NCBI RefSeq assembly: GCF_018130465.1
Contig: NZ_JAFCKJ010000002.1
Location: 310,001-374,000, forward strand
DNA: 64,000 nucleotides
Direction of reading: 5' to 3'
Source of the DNA: Bradyrhizobium canariense
Lineage (GTDB): Bacteria > Pseudomonadota > Alphaproteobacteria > Rhizobiales > Xanthobacteraceae
In this document: piece by piece, positions 55,806-64,000 of the stretch
How positions within the stretch are numbered: the stretch's first letter is position 1
Layout: each line of letters starts with the position of its first letter
Made by a program: the position numbers and the translations under genes
The notes under the pieces: generated by a model
Seen by the model: only the letters and a program-made list of their open reading frames with translations
The model's database searches: none
Told to the model about the DNA's origin: nothing

Positions 55806-58800
55806 TCTTCGATCCCCAGCCCGCCGGCCGCGGACCATTCCTTGATCCGGGCCAGATCGTCATAAGTGCCGTAGCGGTTCGTCCACATCGGCAGGTTCAA
55901 GGAGGTATAGGGCTGGTTCTCGTCATCGAAGGCGCGAATCAGCGCCTCGAGCTTGGCTCTTGCCTCTGCGGCGGCAGTGTCAGGCGGCTGCGGCTCGTCG
56001 CCTTGCTTGAACTTGAGTTCGAGGATGCGTTCTTCGCCCGGCGGATTGTTGCCGCTCAGGCGAACATAGACGAGCTGGCTCACGGACGCGCCGGCGTCGA
56101 TGTCGGGAAAACCGCCCTCGCGCAGGATCGCGGCTTCCAGCGTGAGCTGCGGCGACAGGCCCATGCGGACCTGCTTGCCGGTCGGCGGCTGGCCGGTCTT
56201 GTAGTCGAGGATGGCGTAGCCGCCGCCCTGCCGCCGTTCGATGCGGTCGGCGCGAGCGGAGAGACGGAAGCTGCGCCCATGGTCGAGCGGGATCGAGATC
56301 TCGCCGCGGGTTTCCGCGGTGATCGCCTCGATCACGCCGCGCCGCGCCGTCTCCCATTCGCCAAACCAGCGCGCGATGCGCTGGAAGCGCGGCCACCACA
56401 GCGCGCGCGCCTCGGGCCGCTCCATCAGCGGCTCAAAATACTTTTCGCCGATCGCACGCAGCACGCGGGCGGGATCGTCAGGCAGACGCGTTGCGTAGCG
56501 TTCGGTGAATTCGCCGAGCGCATCGTGGATCGCCGAGCCACGGTCGGCGGCCGAGAGCGGCATGTCGACGGGATCGAGCGCGTCGAGCCGCAAAATGTGT
56601 TTTGCATAGATCGTATAGGGATCGCGCAGCCAGTCCTCGATCGCGGTCACAGACATCCTGAGCGGCCGGGTCGCGCGTGGCGGGCGCGGCTCGGGCTGCT
56701 TGATCGGTCTGACCTGGTCGGGCTGGTCCAGCGCGGCTGCGAACTGCACGTATTTCTCGCCCGCGCGAATGGCGGCCTTCCAGTGCGCATCGCCAGCGAC
56801 CGCCTCTAACCGGTGCAGGAAGCGCGAGGCTACCGCCGGCGCGCCGCCAGCCTTGGCGGAGTGGGTGAGGATGACCTCGTCGCCACCGAGCAGTTGCGCA
56901 AAATCATGCGCGGAGAGGCCGATACGGCGTTCCGGCAGATCGAGGCCGAGCTCGTGCCGCATCGGCCGGCTCAGCCACGGATCGATGCGCGGTGCCGGTG
57001 GCCAGACCCCCTCGATTAGCCCGCCGACGATGATGCGGTCGGCCTGCATCAGGCGCGATTCCAGCGGGCCGTAGATCTGGAGCCGCGCGCCCGGCCTGTC
57101 CCGCCGCCGCACCGCACGATCGCTGAACGCGGTCTGGAAGACGTCTGCGTAGTCGGGCAGCGTTACCATCAGTCCGCTGGTCGTGCCGCCGCGCAGGAGA
57201 TCGTCGAAGGCGCTCGCGAGCGCGAGGCCTTCGCGCTCCTCGAACGCCAGCGGGACGCCATGCTCGTCGCGCGACAGCTCGATCATGATCTCGCGATGCC
57301 GATGCGCGAGTTCGGCGAAGTCATACGGTTTTGATGACGCAAGACTCTCGATCGGCGCCAAGGCTTGTCGTAAGCCATCGATCAGCGCCTGAATGCGATC
57401 GAGGTCTTCCGCTTTGAGACGTGCGCGCGGCTCGGCCTTATGCAGCGCGGAGACCTCGCTGCGCCACAGCTTTGCCAGTTCCTCGCGAAAGCGATTGAAT
57501 TCGCGCAGCAGGCCGGCGGTGCCCGCGGGCGGGCGCGTGCCGCGCAACAGGGCGAGCTCCAGGCCTTCGATCGCCGCCTTCCACGCGCTAGGCACCCGCC
57601 CGAGCCGGCACAGCGGATGCTTCAGCATCGCCAGCAGTGTCGGCGGCTCCAATCCTCTGGTCGCAGCCTCCGCTGTCAGTCGCGCAAAGACGCCGGCGGA
57701 CGTTTCCATCAAGACGTCGCCGCCGGAATCGTCGAATGCGAGATCCCACCGGGTCAGCGCGGCCATCACCCGCCGCGCCAGGGCGCGGTCGGGCGTGACA
57801 AGCGCCGCGGATTTGTCGAGATGTCGCGCCTCGCGCATCGCGATCGCGATCGCGAGCGCTTCCATCTCGGGATTGGGAGCTTCGACCACCGCGAGGTTCT
57901 TCATGCCGCCCGTGATCTTCGCGGCCACATCCGGCTGCTTCAGCCGGTCGTGCCAGATCTCGGTCTTGGCCGACGGCCGCATCGATTCCGACGCCAGGAG
58001 ATCGCGACCGCCTTCCGCCGGGGGCTGGAGAATGTCGACGTCGCTGCGCTTGATACCAAAACGATCCAGCAGCGCGTGCATGGCATATTGCGGATGGTTC
58101 GAGACCGGATGCTCCGCGAACTTGCCGAGCGAGTCGCGTACGCCGCCGATGCTGCGCCAGGCATCGTCGTCGAGATCTGTGTCGAGGCCGGGCAGCACCA
58201 CGGCGCCATGCGGCAGCGAGGCGACCGCGTGGAGAAATCTTGCCGTGGCCGGCATCGAGCCGGTCGAACCGGCCGCGATCACGGGGCCATGGCGATGCGC
58301 GGTCAGCCGCTTGGCTTCGGCGTCGATCAGGAGGTCGCGGCGGGCAGCTGGCTCGATGCGTTTGATTTCGGCGAGATGGCCGGGCCAGGCGATGCGCGCG
58401 ATGCGCAGGAATTCGAGCGAATGCTGCCAGTACCGGTCGAGCATATCAGGCACGAGGCCATCGAGCGCGCTCCAGTCGACGCCGCGCGTGACCATGTCGT
58501 CGATCAGGCGCGCGAGATCGGAAGCCAGCGCCAGCGTCGAGGCGGGGCCGCCGACGACCAGCGGAGACAGCACCGGGCCCTTGGCCCAGGCCGCGACGAG
58601 CTGCGCCAGTGTCAGCCGCCGTTCGAGCTCGCCGAGCCTCGGCGGAATGTCGAGCGGCGTTGCGCTCGAAAATTGCTCGCCTTCATCGGCGAAAGCGAGC
58701 TCATCCTCGTCGATGTCGCCGAGCGCGACAATGCGCGGCAGCACGACAGCATCCGCCTTCATCTCGTCGAGGAAGATCTCGCGGACGACGCGCATGGCGC

Positions 58801-58945
58801 GCCGTGTCGGCAGGTACAGCGTGACATCCGCCAGCCGTGCCGGCTCCTTGCGCGCCTCAAAACCGTCGACCAGCCGGCCGTCGAGCAGGCTTGAGACGAC
58901 GGTGCGCAGGAACGGAACTGAGACTGGAACGCTGAAAACGCGCAT
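55799..58945 (-). CDS. addB: Double-strand break repair protein AddB
   Basis: 1048 aa, the partner of AddA. The N-terminal inactive helicase-like part starts MRVFSVPVSVPFLRTVVSSL and includes LYLPTRRAMRVVREIF. The RecB-type nuclease is near the end (YAILDYKTGQPPTGKQ). In Gram-positive AddB four cysteines hold an Fe-S cluster in the nuclease domain. In the nuclease region here I find no Cys, so that cluster is absent. ATG 58945 gives the family start; the 1117-aa frame begins in a repeat. It is overlapped by addA. Confidence 0.95.
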   Translation of the reverse strand: MRVFSVPVSVPFLRTVVSSLLDGRLVDGFEARKEPARLADVTLYLPTRRAMRVVREIFLDEMKADAVVLPRIVALGDIDEDELAFADEGEQFSSATPLDIPPRLGELERRLTLAQLVAAWAKGPVLSPLVVGGPASTLALASDLARLIDDMVTRGVDWSALDGLVPDMLDRYWQHSLEFLRIARIAWPGHLAEIKRIEPAARRDLLIDAEAKRLTAHRHGPVIAAGSTGSMPATARFLHAVASLPHGAVVLPGLDTDLDDDAWRSIGGVRDSLGKFAEHPVSNHPQYAMHALLDRFGIKRSDVDILQPPAEGGRDLLASESMRPSAKTEIWHDRLKQPDVAAKITGGMKNLAVVEAPNPEMEALAIAIAMREARHLDKSAALVTPDRALARRVMAALTRWDLAFDDSGGDVLMETSAGVFARLTAEAATRGLEPPTLLAMLKHPLCRLGRVPSAWKAAIEGLELALLRGTRPPAGTAGLLREFNRFREELAKLWRSEVSALHKAEPRARLKAEDLDRIQALIDGLRQALAPIESLASSKPYDFAELAHRHREIMIELSRDEHGVPLAFEEREGLALASAFDDLLRGGTTSGLMVTLPDYADVFQTAFSDRAVRRRDRPGARLQIYGPLESRLMQADRIIVGGLIEGVWPPAPRIDPWLSRPMRHELGLDLPERRIGLSAHDFAQLLGGDEVILTHSAKAGGAPAVASRFLHRLEAVAGDAHWKAAIRAGEKYVQFAAALDQPDQVRPIKQPEPRPPRATRPLRMSVTAIEDWLRDPYTIYAKHILRLDALDPVDMPLSAADRGSAIHDALGEFTERYATRLPDDPARVLRAIGEKYFEPLMERPEARALWWPRFQRIARWFGEWETARRGVIEAITAETRGEISIPLDHGRSFRLSARADRIERRQGGGYAILDYKTGQPPTGKQVRMGLSPQLTLEAAILREGGFPDIDAGASVSQLVYVRLSGNNPPGEERILELKFKQGDEPQPPDTAAAEARAKLEALIRAFDDENQPYTSLNLPMWTNRYGTYDDLARIKEWSAAGGLGIEEW

Positions 58946-59050
58946 GAGCTGCCTGATTCGAAGGATCAGGCGCCAATATAGGGAGGCGGACTCAAATGGA
59001 TACGGGGCGAGGGGGAATAGTCCCCGCTGTTCGCCGGACTCGCGGGTCTC

Positions 59051-59183
59051 GTGCCCCGGACGCAACGCGGCATGAAATGACGCGTTGCTGAGCCGGGGCC
59101 CATGCCGCGTCATCACGGCTGTGGACGTGTGGGTCCCGGCTCTGCAGCGCACCGCTGCGCGCTGCGCAGCGTCCGGGACACGA
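59051..59183. repeat. Palindromic repeat of the GTCCCGGACGC type, copy 2
   Basis: An inverted counterpart of the 49865-49983 element: it starts GTGCCCCGGACGC and ends GCGTCCGGGACACG. The inner arms GAGCCGGGGCCCATG and GTGGGTCCCGGCTC also pair. It lies just upstream of addB and just downstream of the nucleotidyltransferase gene, both on the minus strand. Confidence 0.75.
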
Positions 59184-59194
59184 ACAGCGCTGCC

Positions 59195-59917
59195 CTAAGC
59201 CACGCTCTCCAGAAACGCCTCTTCCGCCGCGTGCACGGCATCAGGCGTGCCGACATGCATCCAGACGCCGTCGAGGCGGAGGCCGAACAGCCGCTCCTGC
59301 TCGTTGGCGCGGTCGAACATTTTTGTCAGCGAGAACTCGCCCTGCGGCGCATCGGCGAAGATCGCGGGCGACAGGATCGCAGCGCCGGCATAGACGAACG
59401 GGACGACCTCTTTTTCCTTGCGCTTGCGCAGGGCGCCGTCGGCCAACATGCCGTAATCGCCGCGGCCGCTATAACCGATGCTGGTCGCCGTCGGCGCCAT
59501 CAGCAGCAAAATGTCCATCCGCGCGGGATCGAAGTTTTCGGCGAGCCGCGTCAGGTTCGAGCGCACGCCGTCGATCCACAGCGTGTCGGAATTGACGTGA
59601 AAGAACGGTGCGTCCCCGAGCAGCGGCAGTGCCTTGACCACGCCGCCGCCGGTGCCGAGCACCTGATCGCGCTCGTCCGAGATGGTCACGCGCGGATGCT
59701 GGCGGGATGCGGTGTGATCGATGATCTGGTCCGGCAGATAATGCACGTTGACCACCGCCTCGCTCACGCCGGCCTGGCCGAGCTTGTCGAGCACGTGGTC
59801 GAGCAGCGGCTGGCCGGCCACCGGAACCATCGGTTTCGGCATCTTGTCCGTCAACGGACGCATGCGCAGGCCGAACCCTGCGGCGAGCACCATGGCTTTG
59901 GTCGGTTTGACGGACAT
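59195..59917 (-). CDS. murU: MurU-like sugar-1-phosphate nucleotidyltransferase
   Basis: A 240-aa GT-A-fold nucleotidyltransferase. AMVLAAGFGLRMRPLTDKMPK binds the nucleotide (catalytic Lys nearby), VNSDTLWIDGV carries the metal-binding Asp, and WMHVGTPDAV is the conserved late loop. Proximity to AmgK supports MurNAc/GlcNAc-1-phosphate uridylyltransferase (MurU), which with AmgK makes UDP-MurNAc in cell-wall recycling. GDP-mannose synthesis is possible. ATG 59917 (MSVKPTKAMVLAAG) is the start; the longer frame reads upstream of it without a ribosome site. Confidence 0.85.
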   Translation of the reverse strand: MSVKPTKAMVLAAGFGLRMRPLTDKMPKPMVPVAGQPLLDHVLDKLGQAGVSEAVVNVHYLPDQIIDHTASRQHPRVTISDERDQVLGTGGGVVKALPLLGDAPFFHVNSDTLWIDGVRSNLTRLAENFDPARMDILLLMAPTATSIGYSGRGDYGMLADGALRKRKEKEVVPFVYAGAAILSPAIFADAPQGEFSLTKMFDRANEQERLFGLRLDGVWMHVGTPDAVHAAEEAFLESVA

Positions 59918-60041
59918 CCTTCGCTTTCTCAGACCTACTGATTTCGCGTTCGCAGCAATCCTAACACGAGGTTCGACTGGCCGCACCGCGTCTTAACCGC
60001 CTTAACCACCTGCCGTGACGCTTGTACGACGGGTGTTGCCG

Positions 60042-60359
60042 TTACGCCCGGATGGCTGTGGAACGCGCCTTTTTCTTCTTGTCGCCGAGCTTGAGAAAGT
60101 TGACGCCGATCTGGTCGCCATTGACCCAGGCGAGCTCGCAGCGCCGGTACGCAAGTCCAGTGGACGACAGCAGCAGAAAAAACTCCTTCAGATGCAGGCC
60201 TTCCATCGAGCCGTCGATGGTCAGCTTGGCGCCGCTCTCGGAGACGTCCTCCATGGTGCAGTCGCGCCGCCATGTGCCGTCGATACCCATCATCTGGGCC
60301 GCGATCCCGCGCTCGAAAACAACCCGGCTGTTGCCGCGCTGGTCCGTCTTCACCGCCAT
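60042..60359 (-). CDS. PilZ-domain protein
   Basis: A 105-aa single-domain PilZ protein. The R(x3)R-like start (DQRGNSRVVFERG) and MEDVSESGAKLTIDG contain the two c-di-GMP-binding motifs (arginines and the (D/N)xSxxG). The C-terminus ends in basic KKKKAR. It may link c-di-GMP to the cell-wall or cell-cycle genes around it; no partner is known. It lies between the TsaE-AmgK and MurU genes. Confidence 0.88.
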   Translation of the reverse strand: MAVKTDQRGNSRVVFERGIAAQMMGIDGTWRRDCTMEDVSESGAKLTIDGSMEGLHLKEFFLLLSSTGLAYRRCELAWVNGDQIGVNFLKLGDKKKKARSTAIRA

Positions 60360-60471
60360 CTGCCCTGCTCCAGCCCCGTAATTATCCGGCTGCCTCGCCG
60401 CCAGATTACCGGTGTCTTGGCTAACAGCCGGTAAATCGGGCCCCGAATCAGCCTTTTCAGCCTTATCGGCC

Positions 60472-61998
60472 CTAAGCCGGCCTTTGGGGCGGTGGGACGT
60501 TGGCGAGATACCAGTCGCGCAGATGGGCTAGCGCGGGATGCGCCAGGGAGCGCTGGAGATAGGTCCAGATCCGCGGCTGGTGACGCAGATAATGCGGCTT
60601 GCCGTCGCGGCGGTTGAGGCGGGCGAAGGTGCCGAGCAGACGCGTGTTCCGCTGCGCCGACATGATGGCGTAGAGCTCGGCGAAGCCGGCCGCGTCGAAG
60701 CTCGCGTCGCTGGCGCGGCGCGCCTTGATGTAGCGCGACAGCAACGTCAGCTCGATCGCCTCGGGCACGTCGATGCGGGCGTCCTGGAGCAGCGACACAA
60801 CGTCGTAGGATTGCGGCCCCAGCACGGTGTCCTGGAAGTCGATCACGCCGACGCGTTCGATGCCGGTGCGATTCCCGAGCCAGATCAGGTTCGGCGAGTG
60901 ATAGTCGCGGATGATCCACGTCTTCGGCGAGGCCTGCGGCTTCTTCAGCAGCTCGCGCCACATCGCGAAAAATTCGGCGCGCTTCGCGTCGTCCAGCGGC
61001 GCGTTGCGATCGGGCAGGTACCATTCCGGCATCAACCCGATTTCAATCAGCAGCGCCTCGGTATCGAAGACGGGAATGGCGTAGGTCTGGCCCCCGAGCG
61101 GCAGCGTCTCCGGCAGCGTCTTGCCGTGCAGCAGAGCCAGCACGTCGGCCGCGGCTTCGTAGCGCTCGGCGATCGGCCGCGGCGGATCGCCCTCGATCAC
61201 GCCCTCGCTGCCGAAATCTTCGCTGATCAGGAATCCGTGGTCGAGGTCGGAATGATGGATCGCGGGCGCGGAGATTCCTTGCGCGCGCAGGCCTTCGTCG
61301 ATGGCGACGAAGGGTTTGATGTTTTCGGCGAGATGCACCGCGGCGCTGTAGGATTTTCCGTTGTACATCGCGGCGCCATCCGGGCGCTGCGGAGAATTCA
61401 TGAGGATGACGATCTCGTCGTCGCGCAGCAACCGCGCATAGGAGCGGGTCGAGGCGTCGCCCGCCATGCGTTTGCGCGTTGCATCCATGTAGCCGGATGC
61501 ATCGAGGAATTCGCGCAGTGCCTTCAGCCGCGCGACGGTGGCGGCAGCCTTGCCATGGCCAGTGATGTCGGCGGCGCGTGCATTCGAGCCCAGTGCCGGC
61601 CGGTGCGTCAGCGCGATGTCGATGCGGTCTTGAGGCATCGCCGACGGCGCGCGCTCCGGCCATTCGATCAGGACGAGGGTTGCTTCCGGCAGCGGCGACA
61701 GCCCGATCTCTTCGAGCTCGCTCTCGTCCTCGACGCGGTAGAGGTCGGCATGCATCACCGGGAATGGCGGCAGCTCGTAGCCCTGCACCAGCGTGAAGGT
61801 CGGGCTCGGCACTTCCAGTGCATCATCGCCGGCGAGGTAGCGGATCATGGCCCGCGCCGCCGCGGTCTTGCCGGCTCCGAGATCGCCGGTGAGCGTGATG
61901 ACATCGCCGGTGCCGACCAGCAGCGCGAGGTCGGCCATCAGTTGCGCAGTGGCCGTCTCGTTGTGGAGCGCGACCGAGAATGTGGTTGGCGCAGTCAT
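60472..61998 (-). CDS. tsaE: Fusion of TsaE ATPase and AmgK-like sugar kinase
   Basis: 508 aa in two parts. Residues ~1-155 are TsaE, the ATPase of the tRNA t6A37 complex, with Walker A LTGDLGAGKTAAARA (Gly38-Thr45), EVPSPTFTLVQGY and MHADLYRVEDESELEEIGL. Residues ~165-508 are an aminoglycoside-phosphotransferase-fold kinase (GDASTRSYARLL, IIRDYHSPNLIWLG, GVIDFQDTVLGPQSYD with the catalytic and metal Asp), like AmgK, which phosphorylates MurNAc/GlcNAc at C1. The fusion is known in alphaproteobacterial annotation. It overlaps divL by ATGA and precedes pilZ. Confidence 0.92.
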   Translation of the reverse strand: MTAPTTFSVALHNETATAQLMADLALLVGTGDVITLTGDLGAGKTAAARAMIRYLAGDDALEVPSPTFTLVQGYELPPFPVMHADLYRVEDESELEEIGLSPLPEATLVLIEWPERAPSAMPQDRIDIALTHRPALGSNARAADITGHGKAAATVARLKALREFLDASGYMDATRKRMAGDASTRSYARLLRDDEIVILMNSPQRPDGAAMYNGKSYSAAVHLAENIKPFVAIDEGLRAQGISAPAIHHSDLDHGFLISEDFGSEGVIEGDPPRPIAERYEAAADVLALLHGKTLPETLPLGGQTYAIPVFDTEALLIEIGLMPEWYLPDRNAPLDDAKRAEFFAMWRELLKKPQASPKTWIIRDYHSPNLIWLGNRTGIERVGVIDFQDTVLGPQSYDVVSLLQDARIDVPEAIELTLLSRYIKARRASDASFDAAGFAELYAIMSAQRNTRLLGTFARLNRRDGKPHYLRHQPRIWTYLQRSLAHPALAHLRDWYLANVPPPQRPA

Positions 61999-64000
61999 TC
62001 GGCGGCGTCGCGATGCGCCGCCTGGTCGGTCGGAAAGTCACAGATCACGACCGTGCCCCTGCCCACGATCGAATCGACCCGGATATTGCCGCCATGCAGT
62101 TCGACGAAGGAGCGAACCAGCGACAGGCCGAGCCCGGCGCCGCGGTGACGCGAGCCCTGCGAGCGGCTCTCGAACCAGTTGAACACCTTGTCTTTCATGT
62201 CGGCAGGTATTCCAGGCCCGGAATCTGTCACAGTGAAGACCACACTGCGTTCGGTGCGGCGGGCGCTGATGCCGACGGTGGAATCCTGTGGAGAAAACCC
62301 GACGGCATTGGCGAGGAGGTTATAGAGCACCTGCACCACGCGCTTCTCGTCGCCGGTGAAGCTGCCGACATCGGGCGCGATCTCGACCTTGAGGCGGATG
62401 CGGTCGGTGGCGAGCCGGTCCTGGAGACCCTCGGCGGCGAGCTCGATGGTCTTGCTGACGTCGACCGGGCCGAGTTCCAGCTTCATGGCGCCGGCGTCGA
62501 TGGTGGCGAGATCCAGGATGTTGTTGGTCAGCGCCAGCAGCGCATTGGTCGATTTGGTGACGTAGTCGAGATACTCGGCCTGTTTCGGCGTCAGCGGCCC
62601 GGTCGAGGGATCGCTGAGGAAATGCGCGAAGCCGATGATGGTGGTGAGCGGCGAGCGCAGCTCGTAGGAGACGTGGTGGACGAAATCCACCTTCATCTGG
62701 TCGGCGGCCTCCAGCGCCTCGTTGCGTTCGCGCAGCGCGCGCTCGACGTTCTCGGTGTCGGTGATGTCCTGGAACGTCAGCATCGTCGCGCCGTCGTGCA
62801 GGGGCCGAATCATGCCGTCGAGCACGCTGCCGTCCTTGCGCTCCAGCTTCAGCGGAATGTCGGCGCGGCTCTCGATCGAGGTGACGGCCTCGCGGATCTG
62901 CCGCCAGACGATCGCGTCGTCGAACAGCTGATGGCACCAGCCCTCGACCGTCTGGATGTGCGGCTCGTCGCGCATGGCGTCGCTCGACAGCTTCCACATT
63001 CGGACGAAGGCGGGGTTGAACAGCTGCGCCTTGCCGTTGCTGCCGAACACCGCGACGCCCTCGGCGAGGCTGTCCAGCGTCTCGCGCTGGACGCGGATCA
63101 TGCCGTCGAAGCGGCGGGCGAGCTCGAGGCTCTCGGTGACGTCGTCGAACAGATAAGTGACGCCGCCTTCGGGGTTCGGCGTGGTGACGACGGAGAGCGC
63201 ACGGCCGTCGGGCAGGTACCAGGTGTCCTTGGCGGTCTCGACCGCGCGATAGGCCTCGTGCAGCTTGGCCTTCCAGGCGCGGAAGTCCGGCTGTTCCGGC
63301 AATTTGCGCGAGGCGCGGAGCTTGTCGAGCACGCTGGAATCATCAGGGTTGGCGTCGAGAAAGGTGCGGTCGAGGTCCCACAGCTGGCGGTAGGAATCAT
63401 TGTAGAAGGCAAGCCGGCGCTGGCCGTCGAACACGGCAACGCCGGAGGAGAGCTGGTCGAGCGTGCGGCGATGCGCCTCCGCCATCCGCACCAGTGCCGA
63501 GCTCAAGGCATCCGCCTCGCTGGCATCGATGGCAACGCCGACATTGCCGCCGCCGACATTGACGGCGCGGACGTCATAGATGCGCCGCTCGCCGCCGATC
63601 ACGATCGGCAGCCGCGAGGTGAAATTGGCCGCTTCCTTCAGCCCTCGCTCCATCGCGGTCCGGTCGGCGCTGTCGAGCAGCTCGAGCTTGCGCTCCTGGG
63701 CGTCTGTGATGCTGGCCGCCTCGGTCGCACGGACATAGGCGGGGTTGGCGTAAGTCAGCGCGCCGTTCTCGCCCTTGGCCCAGATCGGCCAGGGTGCGGC
63801 GGCGGCGAAGCCGCGCAGCATCTCGGTCTCGTCGGAGAGTGCCTTGTAACGCAGGTTGGTCTCAGCCAGATCGCGGCGGAGCCCTGAGAGTTCGCGAATC
63901 CTGACGATGGCCTGGCCACCGATGGCGCGCCCGATGGCTTCCAGCGTGTGGCCATGTGCGGTGGTGAGCGTCAGCTGGAACCCGTCGCCGCGGTCGCGCA
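61995..64000 (-). CDS. divL: DivL-like PAS/HATPase protein with Tyr at the phospho-acceptor site (5' end outside the window)
   Basis: At least 668 codons are present; the frame is open to the right edge with no start seen. PAS-like repeats occupy the N-terminal part (for example GVAVFDGQRRLAFYNDSYRQLW and GVAVFGSNGKAQLFNPAFVRMW), then a HisKA region and HATPase (LYNLLANAVGFSP, DSGPGIP, GAGLGLSLVRSF). The H-box reads FVHHVSYELRSPLTTI: the usual SHELR His is Tyr (codon 62666-62664), as in Caulobacter DivL, the regulator of CckA and asymmetric division. The ATPase motifs are intact. The stop overlaps tsaE/amgK. Confidence 0.88.
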   Translation of the reverse strand, partial: RDRGDGFQLTLTTAHGHTLEAIGRAIGGQAIVRIRELSGLRRDLAETNLRYKALSDETEMLRGFAAAAPWPIWAKGENGALTYANPAYVRATEAASITDAQERKLELLDSADRTAMERGLKEAANFTSRLPIVIGGERRIYDVRAVNVGGGNVGVAIDASEADALSSALVRMAEAHRRTLDQLSSGVAVFDGQRRLAFYNDSYRQLWDLDRTFLDANPDDSSVLDKLRASRKLPEQPDFRAWKAKLHEAYRAVETAKDTWYLPDGRALSVVTTPNPEGGVTYLFDDVTESLELARRFDGMIRVQRETLDSLAEGVAVFGSNGKAQLFNPAFVRMWKLSSDAMRDEPHIQTVEGWCHQLFDDAIVWRQIREAVTSIESRADIPLKLERKDGSVLDGMIRPLHDGATMLTFQDITDTENVERALRERNEALEAADQMKVDFVHHVSYELRSPLTTIIGFAHFLSDPSTGPLTPKQAEYLDYVTKSTNALLALTNNILDLATIDAGAMKLELGPVDVSKTIELAAEGLQDRLATDRIRLKVEIAPDVGSFTGDEKRVVQVLYNLLANAVGFSPQDSTVGISARRTERSVVFTVTDSGPGIPADMKDKVFNWFESRSQGSRHRGAGLGLSLVRSFVELHGGNIRVDSIVGRGTVVICDFPTDQAAHRDAAE

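Noticed and set aside
61980-63887. 635-codon plus-strand open frame over divL
   Set aside because: It is antisense to a multi-domain kinase frame; the translation is low complexity and has no ribosome site.

Overview
The window is a contiguous piece of a GC-rich alphaproteobacterial chromosome, most likely Bradyrhizobium or a close relative. This rests on the protein sequences, the gene orders (lptC-lptA-lptB-rpoN-hpf-ptsN, trpF-trpB-trpA-accD-folC, divL-tsaE/amgK-murU-addB-addA-trxA), a ROSE-type RNA thermometer ahead of a small heat-shock gene, and several families of short palindromic intergenic repeats of the kind I associate with Bradyrhizobium. Most of it is housekeeping DNA. The main accessory segment lies at about 13.2-18 kb.

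Layout. 0-6.3 kb: a partial TauE-like permease, pheST, L35/L20 genes and infC (with a likely AUU start), mixed with two small secreted proteins of unknown function. 6.5-13 kb: an alpha/beta hydrolase with an in-frame tandem repeat, an NTF2-like protein, an acyl-CoA thioesterase-like protein, queG, a glutathione transferase, uppP and an NDUFA9-like dehydrogenase-fold protein, separated by palindromic repeats. 13.1-16.5 kb: tRNA-Leu(CAG) followed by a 3.3-kb island remnant bounded by a 17-bp duplication of the tRNA 3' end. It holds a ModA-like binding protein, a divergent IclR regulator and a damaged IS5-family transposase. 16.5-18 kb: degraded intergenic DNA, a DUF1311/LprI-like protein and an orphan ParD antitoxin.

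18.2-21.2 kb: two overlapping polytopic membrane proteins of GT-C type. 21.3-28 kb: nrnC, the LPS-transport genes lptC/lptA/lptB, rpoN, long HPF and ptsN, the last preceded by a sigma-54 promoter. 28-30.9 kb: a TPR protein, a small membrane protein and an hsp20-DUF1150 pair under a sigma-32-type promoter and ROSE thermometer. 30.9-35 kb: a ugpBAEC glycerol-3-phosphate transport operon. 35.3-38.4 kb: a CoA-transferase, divergent ohr/ohrR with operator-like palindromes, tRNA-Ala(GGC) and a FYDLN-acid protein. 38.6-44.6 kb: aroA-cmk-rpsA, sppA, ihfB and a LapA-like protein. 44.7-49.9 kb: trpFBA-accD-folC, coupled by 4-bp overlaps except at the trpA-accD junction. 50-52 kb: a metallophosphoesterase, a short ATP-dependent DNA ligase and trxA. 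52.3-64 kb, all on the minus strand: addA, addB, a MurU-like nucleotidyltransferase, a PilZ protein, a TsaE-AmgK fusion and a 3'-complete DivL-like kinase.

The most interesting assembly is the last. A DivL-type cell-cycle kinase with Tyr in place of the phospho-acceptor His is translationally coupled to a fused tRNA-t6A ATPase/anomeric sugar kinase and lies upstream of a PilZ protein, a MurU-like enzyme and the AddAB recombination nuclease. Other notable points are AccD without its zinc-ribbon cysteines, AddB without Fe-S cysteines, the OhrR operator pair, the rpmI leader hairpin and the tRNA-Leu island. I found no CRISPR array, no rRNA and no evident wholly new defence system.
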